This document shows positions 18,033 to 27,705 of a stretch of DNA of 64,000 nucleotides, piece by piece. The translations under genes were made by a program, and so were the position numbers. Position 1 is the stretch's first letter, and every line of letters starts with the position of its first letter. Where the stretch lies: positions 344,860 to 408,859 of the forward strand of contig NZ_CANLRG010000002.1 of the NCBI RefSeq assembly GCF_947493565.1, in the 5' to 3' direction. A model generated the notes under the pieces. That model had not been told where the DNA came from. It was given only the letters and a program-made list of their open reading frames with translations, and ran no database searches. The stretch is from an uncultured Lutibacter sp. GTDB lineage: Bacteria > Bacteroidota > Bacteroidia > Flavobacteriales > Flavobacteriaceae.

Positions 18033-18674
18033 TTATTTTACTCTTGTTATTGTTAAACCATCCCTAATTGGAAGTAAAATAGTTTCTAATCTATCGTCTG
18101 TATTAAGTAGTTTATTGTATTCAATAAGTGTTTTAGTATCTTTATCATTAGGTTTAATATGTTCAATAACTTTTCCGCTCCACAAAACGTTATCGGATAA
18201 AATAACACCTCCAGAATTCATTTTGTTAATGATTAAATTGAAATAGTTTGTGTAGTTTGATTTATCGGCGTCAATAAAAATTAAATCAAATTTGGTGGTT
18301 AACTTTGGAATAATATCTAAGGCATTTCCAATGTGTTGTTCTATTTGATTTTTAAATGTAGATTTTTCAAAATATTTATTTGCAAAACTTTCTAACTCTT
18401 CATTTTTATCAATAGTAATTAGTTTTCCATTAGCAGTTAAACCTTCTGCTAAACAAAGTGCAGAATAGCCTGTATATGTGCCAATTTCAAGTATGGATGT
18501 TGGTTTTATTAACTTGGAAATCATCGCTAATAATCTACCTTGATAAGCGCCACTTAGCATTCTTGGATTTAGTACTTTTTGCCAAGTTTCTTTATTTAAT
18601 TGTTGTAAAAGTTCTGGCTCATTTTGTGAATGACTTATAACATATTCATCAATTTTTTCGGGTAAAAAGCTCAT
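18033..18674 (-). CDS. SAM-dependent O-methyltransferase (COMT-like, PF01596 type)
   Basis: A 213-residue class I methyltransferase of the catechol/caffeoyl-CoA O-methyltransferase family. SAM-binding motif I is LEIGTYTGYSALCLAEGL (about 79-96). The metal/catalytic segment is DLIFIDADKSNYTNYF (about 149-164), and ILSDNVLWSG follows. By family it needs a divalent metal and methylates catechol-like hydroxyls, but the substrate is open. It converges on the PAP2 gene (2-bp gap). Confidence 0.88.
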   Translation of the reverse strand: MSFLPEKIDEYVISHSQNEPELLQQLNKETWQKVLNPRMLSGAYQGRLLAMISKLIKPTSILEIGTYTGYSALCLAEGLTANGKLITIDKNEELESFANKYFEKSTFKNQIEQHIGNALDIIPKLTTKFDLIFIDADKSNYTNYFNLIINKMNSGGVILSDNVLWSGKVIEHIKPNDKDTKTLIEYNKLLNTDDRLETILLPIRDGLTITRVK

Positions 18675-18737
18675 TGTTTTTGAATTAAAAATACAAAAAA
18701 ACGGAACTTAATTTTAAGTTCTGTATATTATTTTAAA

Positions 18738-18998
18738 TTATTTAGTAGTATTATAATTTTCTTTTAAGTTATTTTCCATGGCTTTTTTATCTTCTTTACA
18801 TAAGCACTTCTTTTTATCAGAATCATATGCTCTTTTCTTTTCGTAACATTTAGACATAATGCCGTTTTGCTTAGAATAGTTACCACATTTTTTACACAAC
18901 AAGATATGTAATTGTAATTTAATTTTTTCTAAAAATGAGGCTTCATTATATTGGCTTTTATCACAAATTGTAGTTGCCTCGTCACAAGTTAATTTCAT
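18738..18998 (-). CDS. Zinc-finger anti-sigma-like small protein
   Basis: An 86-residue cysteine-rich protein. The N-terminal half (CDEATTICDKSQYNEASF, then HILLCKKC) has the His-Cys-x2-Cys pattern of ZAS/zf-HC2 anti-sigma domains. The tail is lysine-rich with KKCLCKED. There is no membrane helix, so it would be a soluble regulator. It follows the ECF sigma gene by 11 bp, as cognate anti-sigma factors do. Similar flavobacterial proteins are sometimes mislabelled glycine dehydrogenase in databases, as I recall. The anti-sigma role is inferred from position and the zinc motif. Confidence 0.68.
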   Translation of the reverse strand: MKLTCDEATTICDKSQYNEASFLEKIKLQLHILLCKKCGNYSKQNGIMSKCYEKKRAYDSDKKKCLCKEDKKAMENNLKENYNTTK

Positions 18999-19009
18999 GT
19001 ATATGCTTT

Positions 19010-19576
19010 TTATTTTTTAAACCAATTTTCTTCCATACACTTTCTTAATTGAGTTCTAGCTCTATGAATGATAACCCACAAATTTGACGATGTAATTTCT
19101 AATTCCTTACAAATGTCTTCAGTTTCAAATTGTTGAATGGTTTTCATTCTGAATACCATTGCATATTTTTCAGGTAAATGATCTATGCATTTATCTAAAA
19201 CTATGCTAAGCTCATCGTTTTCAATACTTTTATCAATTTCAGAACTCCAATCTGAGGGAGCTCTTTCTTCAATCCAATCCCCTTCATTTTCACCATCAGT
19301 ATAAAAATTCATCCTAACCTCAGCTTTTCCTTTGGCAGAATTTATTTTACGGTAGTAATCGATAATTTTTCGTTTTAAAATTGAAATTAACCATGTGCGT
19401 TCACTCGATTTTCCTTGAAAATTTTCCATGGCTTTTAAACCAGCTAAAAAAGTTTCCTGAACTAAATCTTTGGCTAAATCATGATTGTTTACTCTAGTAA
19501 TTGTATAATTGTAGAGGTAATCAGCATGGGAACTAATCCAATTTTTTGGATTTAAAATATTTTTCTTTGTTAACAT
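19010..19576 (-). CDS. ECF-type RNA polymerase sigma factor
   Basis: A 188-residue group IV sigma-70 factor. Region 2 covers about residues 18-85, with NHDLAKDLVQETFLAGLKA and FQGKSSERTWLISILKRKIIDYYRK (-10 recognition). Region 4 covers about 125-180, with LPEKYAMVFRMKTIQQFETEDICKELEIT and a helix-turn-helix ending RARTQLRKC. Its likely partner is the zinc-finger protein 11 bp downstream. Upstream on the same strand are a small secreted protein and a large hybrid histidine kinase, which may form one signalling unit. Confidence 0.9.
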   Translation of the reverse strand: MLTKKNILNPKNWISSHADYLYNYTITRVNNHDLAKDLVQETFLAGLKAMENFQGKSSERTWLISILKRKIIDYYRKINSAKGKAEVRMNFYTDGENEGDWIEERAPSDWSSEIDKSIENDELSIVLDKCIDHLPEKYAMVFRMKTIQQFETEDICKELEITSSNLWVIIHRARTQLRKCMEENWFKK

Positions 19577-19623
19577 GGTGTTAATTCCAACAATGGGTTA
19601 AAGTAATTATTTATTTAAAATTA

Positions 19624-20085
19624 TTATAATTTTGATTTACAGTCTTTTTTTCTTCGTGTATCAATAATATAAATTATCTCCCAATGATTGTTATTGTTGT
19701 AATATAATTGAAAAGAGTTTGCACCGCAATGACTAAATATATCATTCAAGTAAAATTCATAAGGTATCCAAACGCTTGCTATATTGCCGTCAATTTTTAT
19801 TTCAACTGACAATAGTTTTTCAAACCAAACATCTTCTTCCTTTTTGGATAAAAGTGTTGTAAAAAAATCTTTTTTAGTTGAGCTTCTCAAGATACTTTCT
19901 CCTTTACTATTGATGAAAGTAGTTTGCATTAATATATTTTTTGAAATTACACTATTAATTAATGTGGTATCAGCTGTATGTAAACCTTCAAAAAAAGTAT
20001 TTATAACAGTTTTAACTTCATCATTCTGACTAAATGAATGGTGAATTGAAGCTATAAATAATATGGTAAAAAATGTCTTTTTCAC
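19624..20085 (-). CDS. Exported SnoaL/NTF2-like protein
   Basis: A 153-residue exported protein. Residues 1-19 form a signal peptide (MKKTFFTILFIASIHHSFS). The rest fits the NTF2-like cone fold: an N-terminal helix (VKTVINTFFEGLHTADTTLINSVI) and a C-terminal sheet with VEIKIDGNIASVWIPYEFYLN and FQLYYNNNNHWEIIYIIDTRRK. This fold covers enzymes and ligand-binding proteins, so the function is open. It lies 7 bp after the hybrid kinase gene and 47 bp before the sigma gene, which suggests co-transcription. Confidence 0.7.
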   Translation of the reverse strand: MKKTFFTILFIASIHHSFSQNDEVKTVINTFFEGLHTADTTLINSVISKNILMQTTFINSKGESILRSSTKKDFFTTLLSKKEEDVWFEKLLSVEIKIDGNIASVWIPYEFYLNDIFSHCGANSFQLYYNNNNHWEIIYIIDTRRKKDCKSKL

Positions 20086-20092
20086 AGCAACA

Positions 20093-23000
20093 TTATGAAT
20101 ATTTATTAACTACTTCAAAAAGTAATTTTTTATTAATGGGTTTTGTTAAATAAGAATCGAAACCATTTTTTTTGGCATTTTCAATATCAGACTCCATAGC
20201 AAAGGCTGATAAAGCTACAATTGGAAGTTGAGGTCGCAGCTTTTTTATTTCTTTCATGGCTTCTTGACCATTTTTAATTGGCATTTTAATATCCATTAAA
20301 ATTAAATTAATTTCAGGATGTTTTGTTGCTAAATCAACTGCTTCTTGCCCATTATTAGCTTCTATAATTTTATATGAAGTTTTTGAGAATAATTCATTAA
20401 TATACATCATGTTATACTCTTCATCTTCAGCAACTAAAATTACAAATTCTTCATTGTTAATTTTAACCATAGGTTTTTTTTGTTCTATAACTGTTGTTAT
20501 TAAATTTTGAGAAGATTTTTTATACGGTATGGTAAAAAATACACTGGTACCTTTTTGGTTTGATTCTATCCAAATTTTACCATGAAACATTTCAACCAGT
20601 TTTTTTGAAATAGCTAAGCCCAAGCCAGTTCCTTTGTGTTTTTTATTAAGAACCACGTTAGCTTGGATAAAACGATCAAATATTTGATCAAGTAACTTTT
20701 CTTCAATACCAATTCCTGAATCTTTAACAAAAAATTGAAGTGTATCATTTATTAATTTATAACCAAATTCAATGGTTCCTTTATCAGTAAATTTAAATGC
20801 ATTTGAAAGTAAATTAGTTAAAATTTGATTTAGTTTAGTTTTATCAATTTTTATGATGCAATTAAAGTTATCTAAACCTTTTGAAGATATTAAATCGATA
20901 TTATTTTCTTTTGAAGTAGGTTTATAAAAGGTATTTAAATTATCAATAAGCTTATTAAGATGAACGTTTTCATAGTTTAATTTTACAGCTCCTGCTTCAA
21001 TTTTTGAGATATCTAATATATCATTAACAATGGATAATAATTGTTGACTACTATTGATTACAATTTTAGCATACTTCTTTCTTTCAGATTCTTGTAAATT
21101 AGGTTCTAAGAATAATTCAGAAAACCCAATAATTCCGTTCATTGGTGTTCTTATTTCATGGCTCATATTTGCTAAAAATGCAGATTTTAATTTATCTGAT
21201 TCTTGGGCTTTTGCTAATGCTTCTTTTAATTCGTTTTCAAATTTTATTCTTTCAATTGAAGTACTTATTTGTTCGGAAACAAATTCTAGAAGTTGAACAT
21301 CATTTTGTTTAAAAGCATTTTCATTAACATAACTTTGGACTACAATAGCTCCAATAACATCATCTTTTATTTTTAAAGGAACACCTAGCCATACTTTAGA
21401 TTCAACACCTATCAAATCAACATCACCATTTTCAATCATTTTATGATGTTCTTTATTTGTTATAAACAAAGGTTTTTTTGTTTTAATAACATGCCCTGTA
21501 AGTGAGTTTTTAGCTGGAAATTCATTAAAATCCTCCATTTCATCAGAAGAAAATGGAGTATTAATCATATCTGTTTCTTTATTGTAAAGCGCAATATAAA
21601 AATTAGTTGTGTCAATAATTTTATGTAATTCATCTTTTACTAATGAGCTAAATTCTTTAAAATTATTTATTTTTTGTGAGGCGTTAGATATCGTATAAAT
21701 TACTTTTTCAATTTCTTCCTGTTTAATCTTGTCAGTAATGTCTCTTACTACTGCATGAACCGTATTGTCTTTATTGCTTTCTTCAATTTTTGTTAAAGTA
21801 ACTTCAGTTGGAAATACCCTACCATTATTGTCCATATGATACCAAATAAAACGATGACTTCCTTTTTCTAAAGCAATTGCAATCATTTCTTGTGATTTGA
21901 TATTTGAAATACTCCCATCAGGTTGTTTTTTAGGAGAAATATCTGTTGGATTAGCTTTTAATAGTTTCTTTTTATTTTTAAAACCAAAAGTAGTTAAGGT
22001 AGCTTGGTTGCAATCTACAAAAACACCATTTTTTAAAATAAGTACTGCATCTACTGATTTTTCAAAAATTGCACGGTATTTTTTTTCTGATTTTTCTAAT
22101 AGCTTTTTGGAATTTATATTTTCGGTGATATCATCAACCAAGCAGGCTCTTCCAATAATTTTATTTTGAGCATCTCTAAGCACAACAGTGTACCAATCAC
22201 AAACTATGATATCACCATTTTTGGTGATGTTTTCATTGGTGTTTTTTAAGCTATCATGTTTATTAAATAATTGTTCTCTAAGTTTTTCCATCTTAGAGAT
22301 TAAATGAGGAGGAGTTAATAAATCAATACTCACTTTTCCTTTTACTTCTTCGGCGGTGTAGCCAAAAATTCTTTCAGCAGAATTATTCCATTCAATAATC
22401 CTATAATCTAAATCCCACATAATTGAAGCTAAAGGAGTATTATTGAATTGATCTTTTAATCGTTGATTACTTTCAAAAAGAAGATCTTCTGTTCTTTTTC
22501 GCTCAGTAATATCTTCAACAATACCTTGTATATGTGTTATTTCTCCATGATTGTTTTTTATAGTATCAAGGTTTGTTTCTACCCATTTAATTTTTTTATT
22601 TTTAGTTATTATTCTAAAAGGTTTAGGTTTAAAACTTTTAGAGTTATTACTTTTACTTAAATTAAAAATAATAGTTCTAATATATTCAAGGTCTTGATCG
22701 TAAACTACATCATAAATGTTTAATTTATTCTGTAAAAAATCTAGGTAAGAATATCCAAATAGTTTGTCACAATTTTCAGAAGCAAAAATAACAGGGAAAT
22801 CTCTTTCATTTTTACATAAAATTGCCACAGACGAGCTTTTATTAATAATATTATAGGCTGCTTTAATTTTATTTTGAGTATTCTTTTGATCGGTAATTTC
22901 ATTGAAAAACATAATAATGCCTTCATTAGAAGGTATTATTCTATTTTCAAACCATCGATTCCAAGGAGCAAAGTAATTTTCAAAACTAACAGGGGTATTA

Positions 23001-24205
23001 GTTTTTATTGCCTTTTGATAATTGTCGTAAAATACATCTCCTTTTTTTTCTGGAAATTCTTTCCAAATATTTTTTCCAATTAAAGAGTTTGAGCTTCTTC
23101 CTAATAAATTGGCAGCTTCATTATTTATGAAAACGTAATTTGAATTGCTGTCTAAAATTACAAAGCCATCTTTAATACTTGACAGGGTATTGGATAAAAT
23201 GTTTTTTGTTACATTGAGGCGTTTTTCAGCAACTACACTTTTACTAATGTCTTGTAAGATACCTAAAACTTTAACTATTCTATTATTTTCAACTACTACC
23301 GTTCTTTTTTCAAGAATATATTTTAAGACTCCATTTTTTGCTTGAATTCTGTACTTGATTTCTTGATTTTTATTCTTTTTTAAATAATCTATAGAGAAAT
23401 TTTTAACCTTATCCTTATCATCTTTATGGACATAAGAAAGGTAGGAGTTTAAGTCTAAACTTTCATTTGAGGTTTCAGATTGTAATTCAAATATTTTAAA
23501 GGCTCCTTTGGACCAATATAACTTTTGTGCCTGGTAGCAATAAAACCAGCTACCTGTTTTGGCATGTATTTCAGATTCTATATGTCTATTTTCGTTATCT
23601 AATAAGGTGTTTTTCATTTTAACACTTTCTGTAATATCTTCTACAGAAACGATGACATTTTCTAACGATTTTTCAAAACCTTCAACAACTTTAAATTTCA
23701 CTAAAGTATTAATGGTTTCTCCAGTAAAAGTTTTGTTAACTGTTTCAACTTCAGTTTCAGTGTTACCTATTAATAAATCTGTTACTAGTTTGGAAAAACC
23801 TTTGTTGGAATCTGGTGTAAAAACCTTGGTTAAATTTTCTAATAAATCCTTTTTATTTTTAGCTTTATACATTTTAACAGCGGTAGTATTTACTTCTTTA
23901 ACGGTTACTAATGCTGCTAACTTTGGTAAGATATCAGGATTTTTATGAATATAAGTTTTTACATCTGTATTATTTTTGGAAGCTAATTCTTGAACGTAAT
24001 TCTGGGTTTTAGAAAAATCTTCAATCCATAATGAAACAGGAGCATAATCAAAAAAATTAAAATATTTTTGCTCATTGAATAGATGATGATAAGATGAAGA
24101 ATTAGGGTTTTTCATACTTAAGTTTGAATCTAAATTAACAAAGTTAATGTTAGTTTTTTTATTCATTATCAAGTTTTTGGGGTTTTGATATACCCAAATA
24201 TACAT
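20093..24205 (-). CDS. Soluble multi-PAS/GAF hybrid sensor histidine kinase with receiver domain
   Basis: A 1370-residue cytoplasmic hybrid kinase with no membrane segment. I read, in order, about six PAS or PAS-like domains (30-200, 215-330, 345-440, 450-575, 580-695, 705-825), a GAF domain (about 830-985), a HisKA domain with phospho-His1016 in MSHEIRTPMNG, a HATPase domain (N box NLLSNAFKF, G1 DSGIGI, G2 KGTGLGLAI) and a C-terminal receiver with phospho-Asp1305 (LMDIKMP) and Lys1355. There is no DNA-binding output domain, so phosphate must pass to another protein. The start could be Met14 (24166), since the first 13 residues look atypical. It precedes an NTF2-like, sigma and anti-sigma gene set. 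Confidence 0.93.
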   Translation of the reverse strand: MYIWVYQNPKNLIMNKKTNINFVNLDSNLSMKNPNSSSYHHLFNEQKYFNFFDYAPVSLWIEDFSKTQNYVQELASKNNTDVKTYIHKNPDILPKLAALVTVKEVNTTAVKMYKAKNKKDLLENLTKVFTPDSNKGFSKLVTDLLIGNTETEVETVNKTFTGETINTLVKFKVVEGFEKSLENVIVSVEDITESVKMKNTLLDNENRHIESEIHAKTGSWFYCYQAQKLYWSKGAFKIFELQSETSNESLDLNSYLSYVHKDDKDKVKNFSIDYLKKNKNQEIKYRIQAKNGVLKYILEKRTVVVENNRIVKVLGILQDISKSVVAEKRLNVTKNILSNTLSSIKDGFVILDSNSNYVFINNEAANLLGRSSNSLIGKNIWKEFPEKKGDVFYDNYQKAIKTNTPVSFENYFAPWNRWFENRIIPSNEGIIMFFNEITDQKNTQNKIKAAYNIINKSSSVAILCKNERDFPVIFASENCDKLFGYSYLDFLQNKLNIYDVVYDQDLEYIRTIIFNLSKSNNSKSFKPKPFRIITKNKKIKWVETNLDTIKNNHGEITHIQGIVEDITERKRTEDLLFESNQRLKDQFNNTPLASIMWDLDYRIIEWNNSAERIFGYTAEEVKGKVSIDLLTPPHLISKMEKLREQLFNKHDSLKNTNENITKNGDIIVCDWYTVVLRDAQNKIIGRACLVDDITENINSKKLLEKSEKKYRAIFEKSVDAVLILKNGVFVDCNQATLTTFGFKNKKKLLKANPTDISPKKQPDGSISNIKSQEMIAIALEKGSHRFIWYHMDNNGRVFPTEVTLTKIEESNKDNTVHAVVRDITDKIKQEEIEKVIYTISNASQKINNFKEFSSLVKDELHKIIDTTNFYIALYNKETDMINTPFSSDEMEDFNEFPAKNSLTGHVIKTKKPLFITNKEHHKMIENGDVDLIGVESKVWLGVPLKIKDDVIGAIVVQSYVNENAFKQNDVQLLEFVSEQISTSIERIKFENELKEALAKAQESDKLKSAFLANMSHEIRTPMNGIIGFSELFLEPNLQESERKKYAKIVINSSQQLLSIVNDILDISKIEAGAVKLNYENVHLNKLIDNLNTFYKPTSKENNIDLISSKGLDNFNCIIKIDKTKLNQILTNLLSNAFKFTDKGTIEFGYKLINDTLQFFVKDSGIGIEEKLLDQIFDRFIQANVVLNKKHKGTGLGLAISKKLVEMFHGKIWIESNQKGTSVFFTIPYKKSSQNLITTVIEQKKPMVKINNEEFVILVAEDEEYNMMYINELFSKTSYKIIEANNGQEAVDLATKHPEINLILMDIKMPIKNGQEAMKEIKKLRPQLPIVALSAFAMESDIENAKKNGFDSYLTKPINKKLLFEVVNKYS

Positions 24206-24265
24206 TTTTTTATAAAAAAATGACTTTAAATAAACCTTTAAAATAAGTATTTTTTAAGATAAATA

Positions 24266-25108
24266 CTATTTTATTGGAAGAATAATGCTAACTGAGGTTC
24301 CTTGTTCAATTATAGAGTTGATTTTGATATATCCGTTGTGAAGTTTTAAAATTTTATTTGCCAAATTTAAACTTAAACCAATACATTTTTGTTTATCTTC
24401 TGAATAGGTATTAACCACAAAAAATTCATTACATAAATTTGGTAAATCTACTTCTGAAATACCAATTCCTTGATCGGTTATTGTGGTGGTTATATTTTTT
24501 TTATCTTGTGAAATGGAGATTTTTATAGTAGTATTTGATTTAGAATATCTTATAGCATTGTGAATAATTGCTTTAAGTACTTTTAAAATTTCTGAGTGGT
24601 CTATATTTAAAAAAATAGGTTTTTCATTAAAGTTTTTAGAAAGTTCAATATTTTTTGCTGCTGCTGTTTCTTTATAAAAGGCTATGGCACTTTGAACAGT
24701 TTCTATATAGTTATTTGAAGATTTATTTAAGTTAAAATTTTGAGAATGTATTCGTGTGTAGTTGGCCAAACTATTTAAAAATTGAATAGAAAAATCAGCA
24801 GAATTGTTTATTATTTGTGCGTGTTTTTTTAACTTATCTGAAGTATAATCTTCAGCACTTTCTAACATAATTTCTGAAAAAGAAAAAATAACACCTACAG
24901 GGTTTTTTATGTTATGAATTAATTTGCTTAAAATTGTTTTATTTCTTTTTTGGACTTCCTCTAATTCTATATTTTTAGTTCTTAATTTTAAACTTAAATC
25001 AATAATTTTTTCTTCTAATTCTTCAATTTTATTTTTAGATGTTTTCTCTTTTTTATTCAAAGTTGAATGATTTTTAAGTAAAAGTAAATTTATTCTAACA
25101 CTTTTCAA
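24266..25108 (-). CDS. Soluble sensor histidine kinase
   Basis: A 280-residue histidine kinase without membrane segments. Residues 15-60 are a lysine/glutamate-rich coiled coil. The HisKA-like box has His65 in KLIHNIKNPVG. The HATPase domain has NAIRYSK (N box), DQGIGISEVDLP (G1) and a C-terminal GTSVSIILPIK. There is no sensor domain apart from the coiled coil, so input likely comes from a partner. It lies 60 bp upstream of the hybrid kinase on the same strand and may act with it. It diverges from panB. Confidence 0.87.
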   Translation of the reverse strand: MKSVRINLLLLKNHSTLNKKEKTSKNKIEELEEKIIDLSLKLRTKNIELEEVQKRNKTILSKLIHNIKNPVGVIFSFSEIMLESAEDYTSDKLKKHAQIINNSADFSIQFLNSLANYTRIHSQNFNLNKSSNNYIETVQSAIAFYKETAAAKNIELSKNFNEKPIFLNIDHSEILKVLKAIIHNAIRYSKSNTTIKISISQDKKNITTTITDQGIGISEVDLPNLCNEFFVVNTYSEDKQKCIGLSLNLANKILKLHNGYIKINSIIEQGTSVSIILPIK

Positions 25109-25209
25109 ATTTTTTCAAGTTCATTTTATACCATATTTAAATGGATGTACATTTATACAAATCTCTTTTTTTGATTACTTTTACTTTTTGATTAATTAAA
25201 AAACAAAAT

Positions 25210-26028
25210 ATGTCTTCTGCAAAAAAAGATTATAAAAGAATAACTACCAAAAGCTTGATAGAAATGAAAAATCATGGCGAAAAAATAGCCATGCTAACAG
25301 CCTATGATTATACAATGGCAAAAATATTAGATAATGCCGGTATTGATATTATTTTGGTAGGAGACTCTGCATCAAATGTAATGGCAGGTCATGAAACTAC
25401 ATTACCAATTACATTAGATCAAATGATTTATCATGCAAGTTCTGTGGTAAGAGCAATTGACAGAAGTTTAGTAGTTGTAGATTTGCCTTTTGGAAGTTAT
25501 CAAGGAAATTCTAGAAGTGCTTTAGATTCTGCTATAAGAATTATGAAAGAATCTGGTGGACATGCAGTAAAATTAGAAGGAGGGAGTGAAATTAGAGAAT
25601 CTATTTCCAGAATTTTAACAGCTGGAATTCCTGTAATGGGGCATTTAGGCTTAACTCCACAATCTATTTATAAATTTGGAACATATTCAGTAAGAGCAAA
25701 AGAAGATGAAGAAGCACAAAAATTAAAAGAAGACGCTTTATTACTTGAAGAATTAGGGTGCTTTGCATTGGTATTGGAAAAAGTACCAGCAAAATTAGCA
25801 AAAGAAGTCGCAGTAAGTTTGTCAATTCCTGTTATTGGAATTGGAGCTGGTAATGGTGTTGATGGACAAGTTTTAGTCATGCACGATATGCTTGGAATGA
25901 CCCACGAATTCCATCCTCGTTTTTTACGAAGATATCTTGATTTATATACTGAAATGACTCAAGCTTTTGAGAATTATATTAAAGACGTTAAAAGCCTTGA
26001 TTTTCCTAGCGATAATGAACAATATTAA
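25210..26028 (+). CDS. panB: 3-methyl-2-oxobutanoate hydroxymethyltransferase (PanB)
   Basis: A 272-residue cytoplasmic enzyme that makes ketopantoate from alpha-ketoisovalerate and methylene-tetrahydrofolate, the first step to pantothenate and CoA. The conserved blocks are [14 protein letters not shown] (28-41), the metal-binding [24 protein letters not shown] and the C-terminal [21 protein letters not shown]. The length is normal. The next gene starts directly after its stop codon with no gap. Confidence 0.96.
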   Translation: MSSAKKDYKRITTKSLIEMKNHGEKIAMLTAYDYTMAKILDNAGIDIILVGDSASNVMAGHETTLPITLDQMIYHASSVVRAIDRSLVVVDLPFGSYQGNSRSALDSAIRIMKESGGHAVKLEGGSEIRESISRILTAGIPVMGHLGLTPQSIYKFGTYSVRAKEDEEAQKLKEDALLLEELGCFALVLEKVPAKLAKEVAVSLSIPVIGIGAGNGVDGQVLVMHDMLGMTHEFHPRFLRRYLDLYTEMTQAFENYIKDVKSLDFPSDNEQY

Positions 26029-27378
26029 ATGAAAGTACTTCTAATAGATACCAACCATGACATTCTTCAAAAAGGACTTGAAAATTTAGGATGTATTTGT
26101 GATGAAGACTATACTTCAACAAAAGAGCAAATTGAAGAAAAAATAAGAAATTATCAAGGAATTGTTATTAGAAGTCGTTTTAATATAGATCAACAATTTT
26201 TAGATAAAGCTACAAATTTAAAATTTATTGCTAGGGTAGGTGCAGGTTTAGAAAGTATAGCTGTTGATTACGCTCATAAAAAAGGAATACATCTAATTTC
26301 AGCTCCTGAAGGAAATAGAAATGCCGTGGCTGAACATGCTTTAGGAATGATACTTTCTTTATTTAATAACTTAAAAAAAGCCGATTTAGAAATAAGAGCT
26401 GGGAATTGGTTACGTGAAACAAATAGAGGTTTAGAACTTGAAGGCAAAACCGTTGGAATTATTGGTTATGGCAATATGGGAAAAGCATTTGCGAAAAAAT
26501 TAAAAGGCTTTGATTGTGAAGTAATTTGTTATGATATTAAAGAAGGTGTTGGTGATGAAAACTGTAGGCAAGTTTCCCTAAAGGAGCTTCAAGAAAAAAC
26601 CGAAGTTTTAAGTTTGCATACGCCATTTAACAAATGTTCTCATAACATGGTGAATTCTAATTTTATAAGCTCATTTAAAAACCCTTTTTACCTAATAAAT
26701 ACTGCAAGAGGTTCTGCAGTTGTAACAAATCATTTAGTTGATGCACTAATAAATAAAAAGGTATTGGGTGCTTGTTTAGATGTTTTAGAATACGAAAAAT
26801 TATCATTTGAAAATTTATTTGAAAATGAACAGCTTCCAAAAGCTTTTGATTATTTAATCAAGGCTGATAATGTGCTATTATCACCTCATATAGCAGGATG
26901 GACAGTTGAGTCTAAAAAAAAATTAGCACAAACAATTGTTGATAAAGTTGAGAGCATCTTTTTTTCTGAAAATAAAAAACAAGAACCATTAAAAATTAAA
27001 CGAGTAACTGGTGTTGGAGGTTTGTTTTTTAAATGTGAAAATCCTGAAAAGTTAAAAATGTGGTATCAAATTCATTTAGGGTTTAATACTGATGATTGGG
27101 GTTGTACTTTTTGGTGGAAAGATTTGGAAAATAAAAGTGCTAGTACACAATGGAGTCCATTTAAGAAAGAAACAACGTATTTTAAACCTTCGAAAAAAGA
27201 CTTTATGTTTAATTATAGAGTTCATAATTTAAAGGAACTTTTAAAAAAATTAAAAGAAGAAAAAGTTACTGTAGTTGGTGAGTTAGAAGAATACGACTAT
27301 GGTAAATTTGCTTGGATTTTGGATCCTGAAGGTAATAAAATTGAATTATGGGAGCCTATTGATAGTGCTTTTTTATAA
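26029..27378 (+). CDS. Fusion of a D-2-hydroxyacid dehydrogenase and a glyoxalase/VOC domain
   Basis: A 449-residue fusion. Residues 1-315 are a D-isomer 2-hydroxyacid dehydrogenase of the SerA/phosphoglycerate dehydrogenase-like type: NAD-binding GIIGYGNMG (143-151), catalytic Arg227 (NTARGSA), an acidic residue in DVLEYE, and His287 in SPHIAGWT. Residues 325-449 are a VOC domain of the bleomycin-resistance/glyoxalase type (RVTGVGGLFFKCENPEK through ILDPEGNKIELWEP), which usually occurs as a separate protein beginning near that RVTG. The frame is continuous, with a short KKQEPLKIK linker. It abuts panB, which suggests co-transcription. The substrate is open. Confidence 0.85.
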   Translation: MKVLLIDTNHDILQKGLENLGCICDEDYTSTKEQIEEKIRNYQGIVIRSRFNIDQQFLDKATNLKFIARVGAGLESIAVDYAHKKGIHLISAPEGNRNAVAEHALGMILSLFNNLKKADLEIRAGNWLRETNRGLELEGKTVGIIGYGNMGKAFAKKLKGFDCEVICYDIKEGVGDENCRQVSLKELQEKTEVLSLHTPFNKCSHNMVNSNFISSFKNPFYLINTARGSAVVTNHLVDALINKKVLGACLDVLEYEKLSFENLFENEQLPKAFDYLIKADNVLLSPHIAGWTVESKKKLAQTIVDKVESIFFSENKKQEPLKIKRVTGVGGLFFKCENPEKLKMWYQIHLGFNTDDWGCTFWWKDLENKSASTQWSPFKKETTYFKPSKKDFMFNYRVHNLKELLKKLKEEKVTVVGELEEYDYGKFAWILDPEGNKIELWEPIDSAFL

Positions 27379-27411
27379 AATAAACTAATAATTAAAAACA
27401 AATAATAAACA

Positions 27412-27699
27412 ATGGATGTAATTGATGAAAATGGAAACGTAATTCCAAAAAGCAGTGAAGAAAGCAAAAGAATTATTGCAGGTATTTTAGCCATACTTTT
27501 AGGTTCTTTTGGAGTTCATAAATTTGTGTTGGGTTACACAACTCAAGGAATAATCATGTTGGCCATTACAATTGTAACTTGTGGCGTTGGAGCGGCTATT
27601 ACAAGTATTATAGGTTTAGTAGAAGGGATTATTTATTTAACAAAATCTGATGAAGAGTTTGTATATATGTATCAAACCAACAAAAAAGAATGGTTTTAA
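27412..27699 (+). CDS. TM2 domain membrane protein
   Basis: A 95-residue protein with a polar N-terminus and the TM2 domain: two membrane helices (about 22-40 and 46-73) joined by a short turn. The typical signature LLGSFGVHKFVLGYTTQGI is present, then the second helix with TCGVGAAI. The role of TM2 proteins in bacteria is unknown. It follows the dehydrogenase-VOC gene by 33 bp and converges on the acyltransferase gene (6-bp gap). Confidence 0.85.
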   Translation: MDVIDENGNVIPKSSEESKRIIAGILAILLGSFGVHKFVLGYTTQGIIMLAITIVTCGVGAAITSIIGLVEGIIYLTKSDEEFVYMYQTNKKEWF

Positions 27700-27705
27700 A
27701 CCCAA

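Noticed and set aside
23559..23948. 129-codon plus-strand frame inside the hybrid kinase gene
   Set aside because: It lies within PAS domains of the minus-strand kinase and reads as Ser/Thr-rich antisense sequence.
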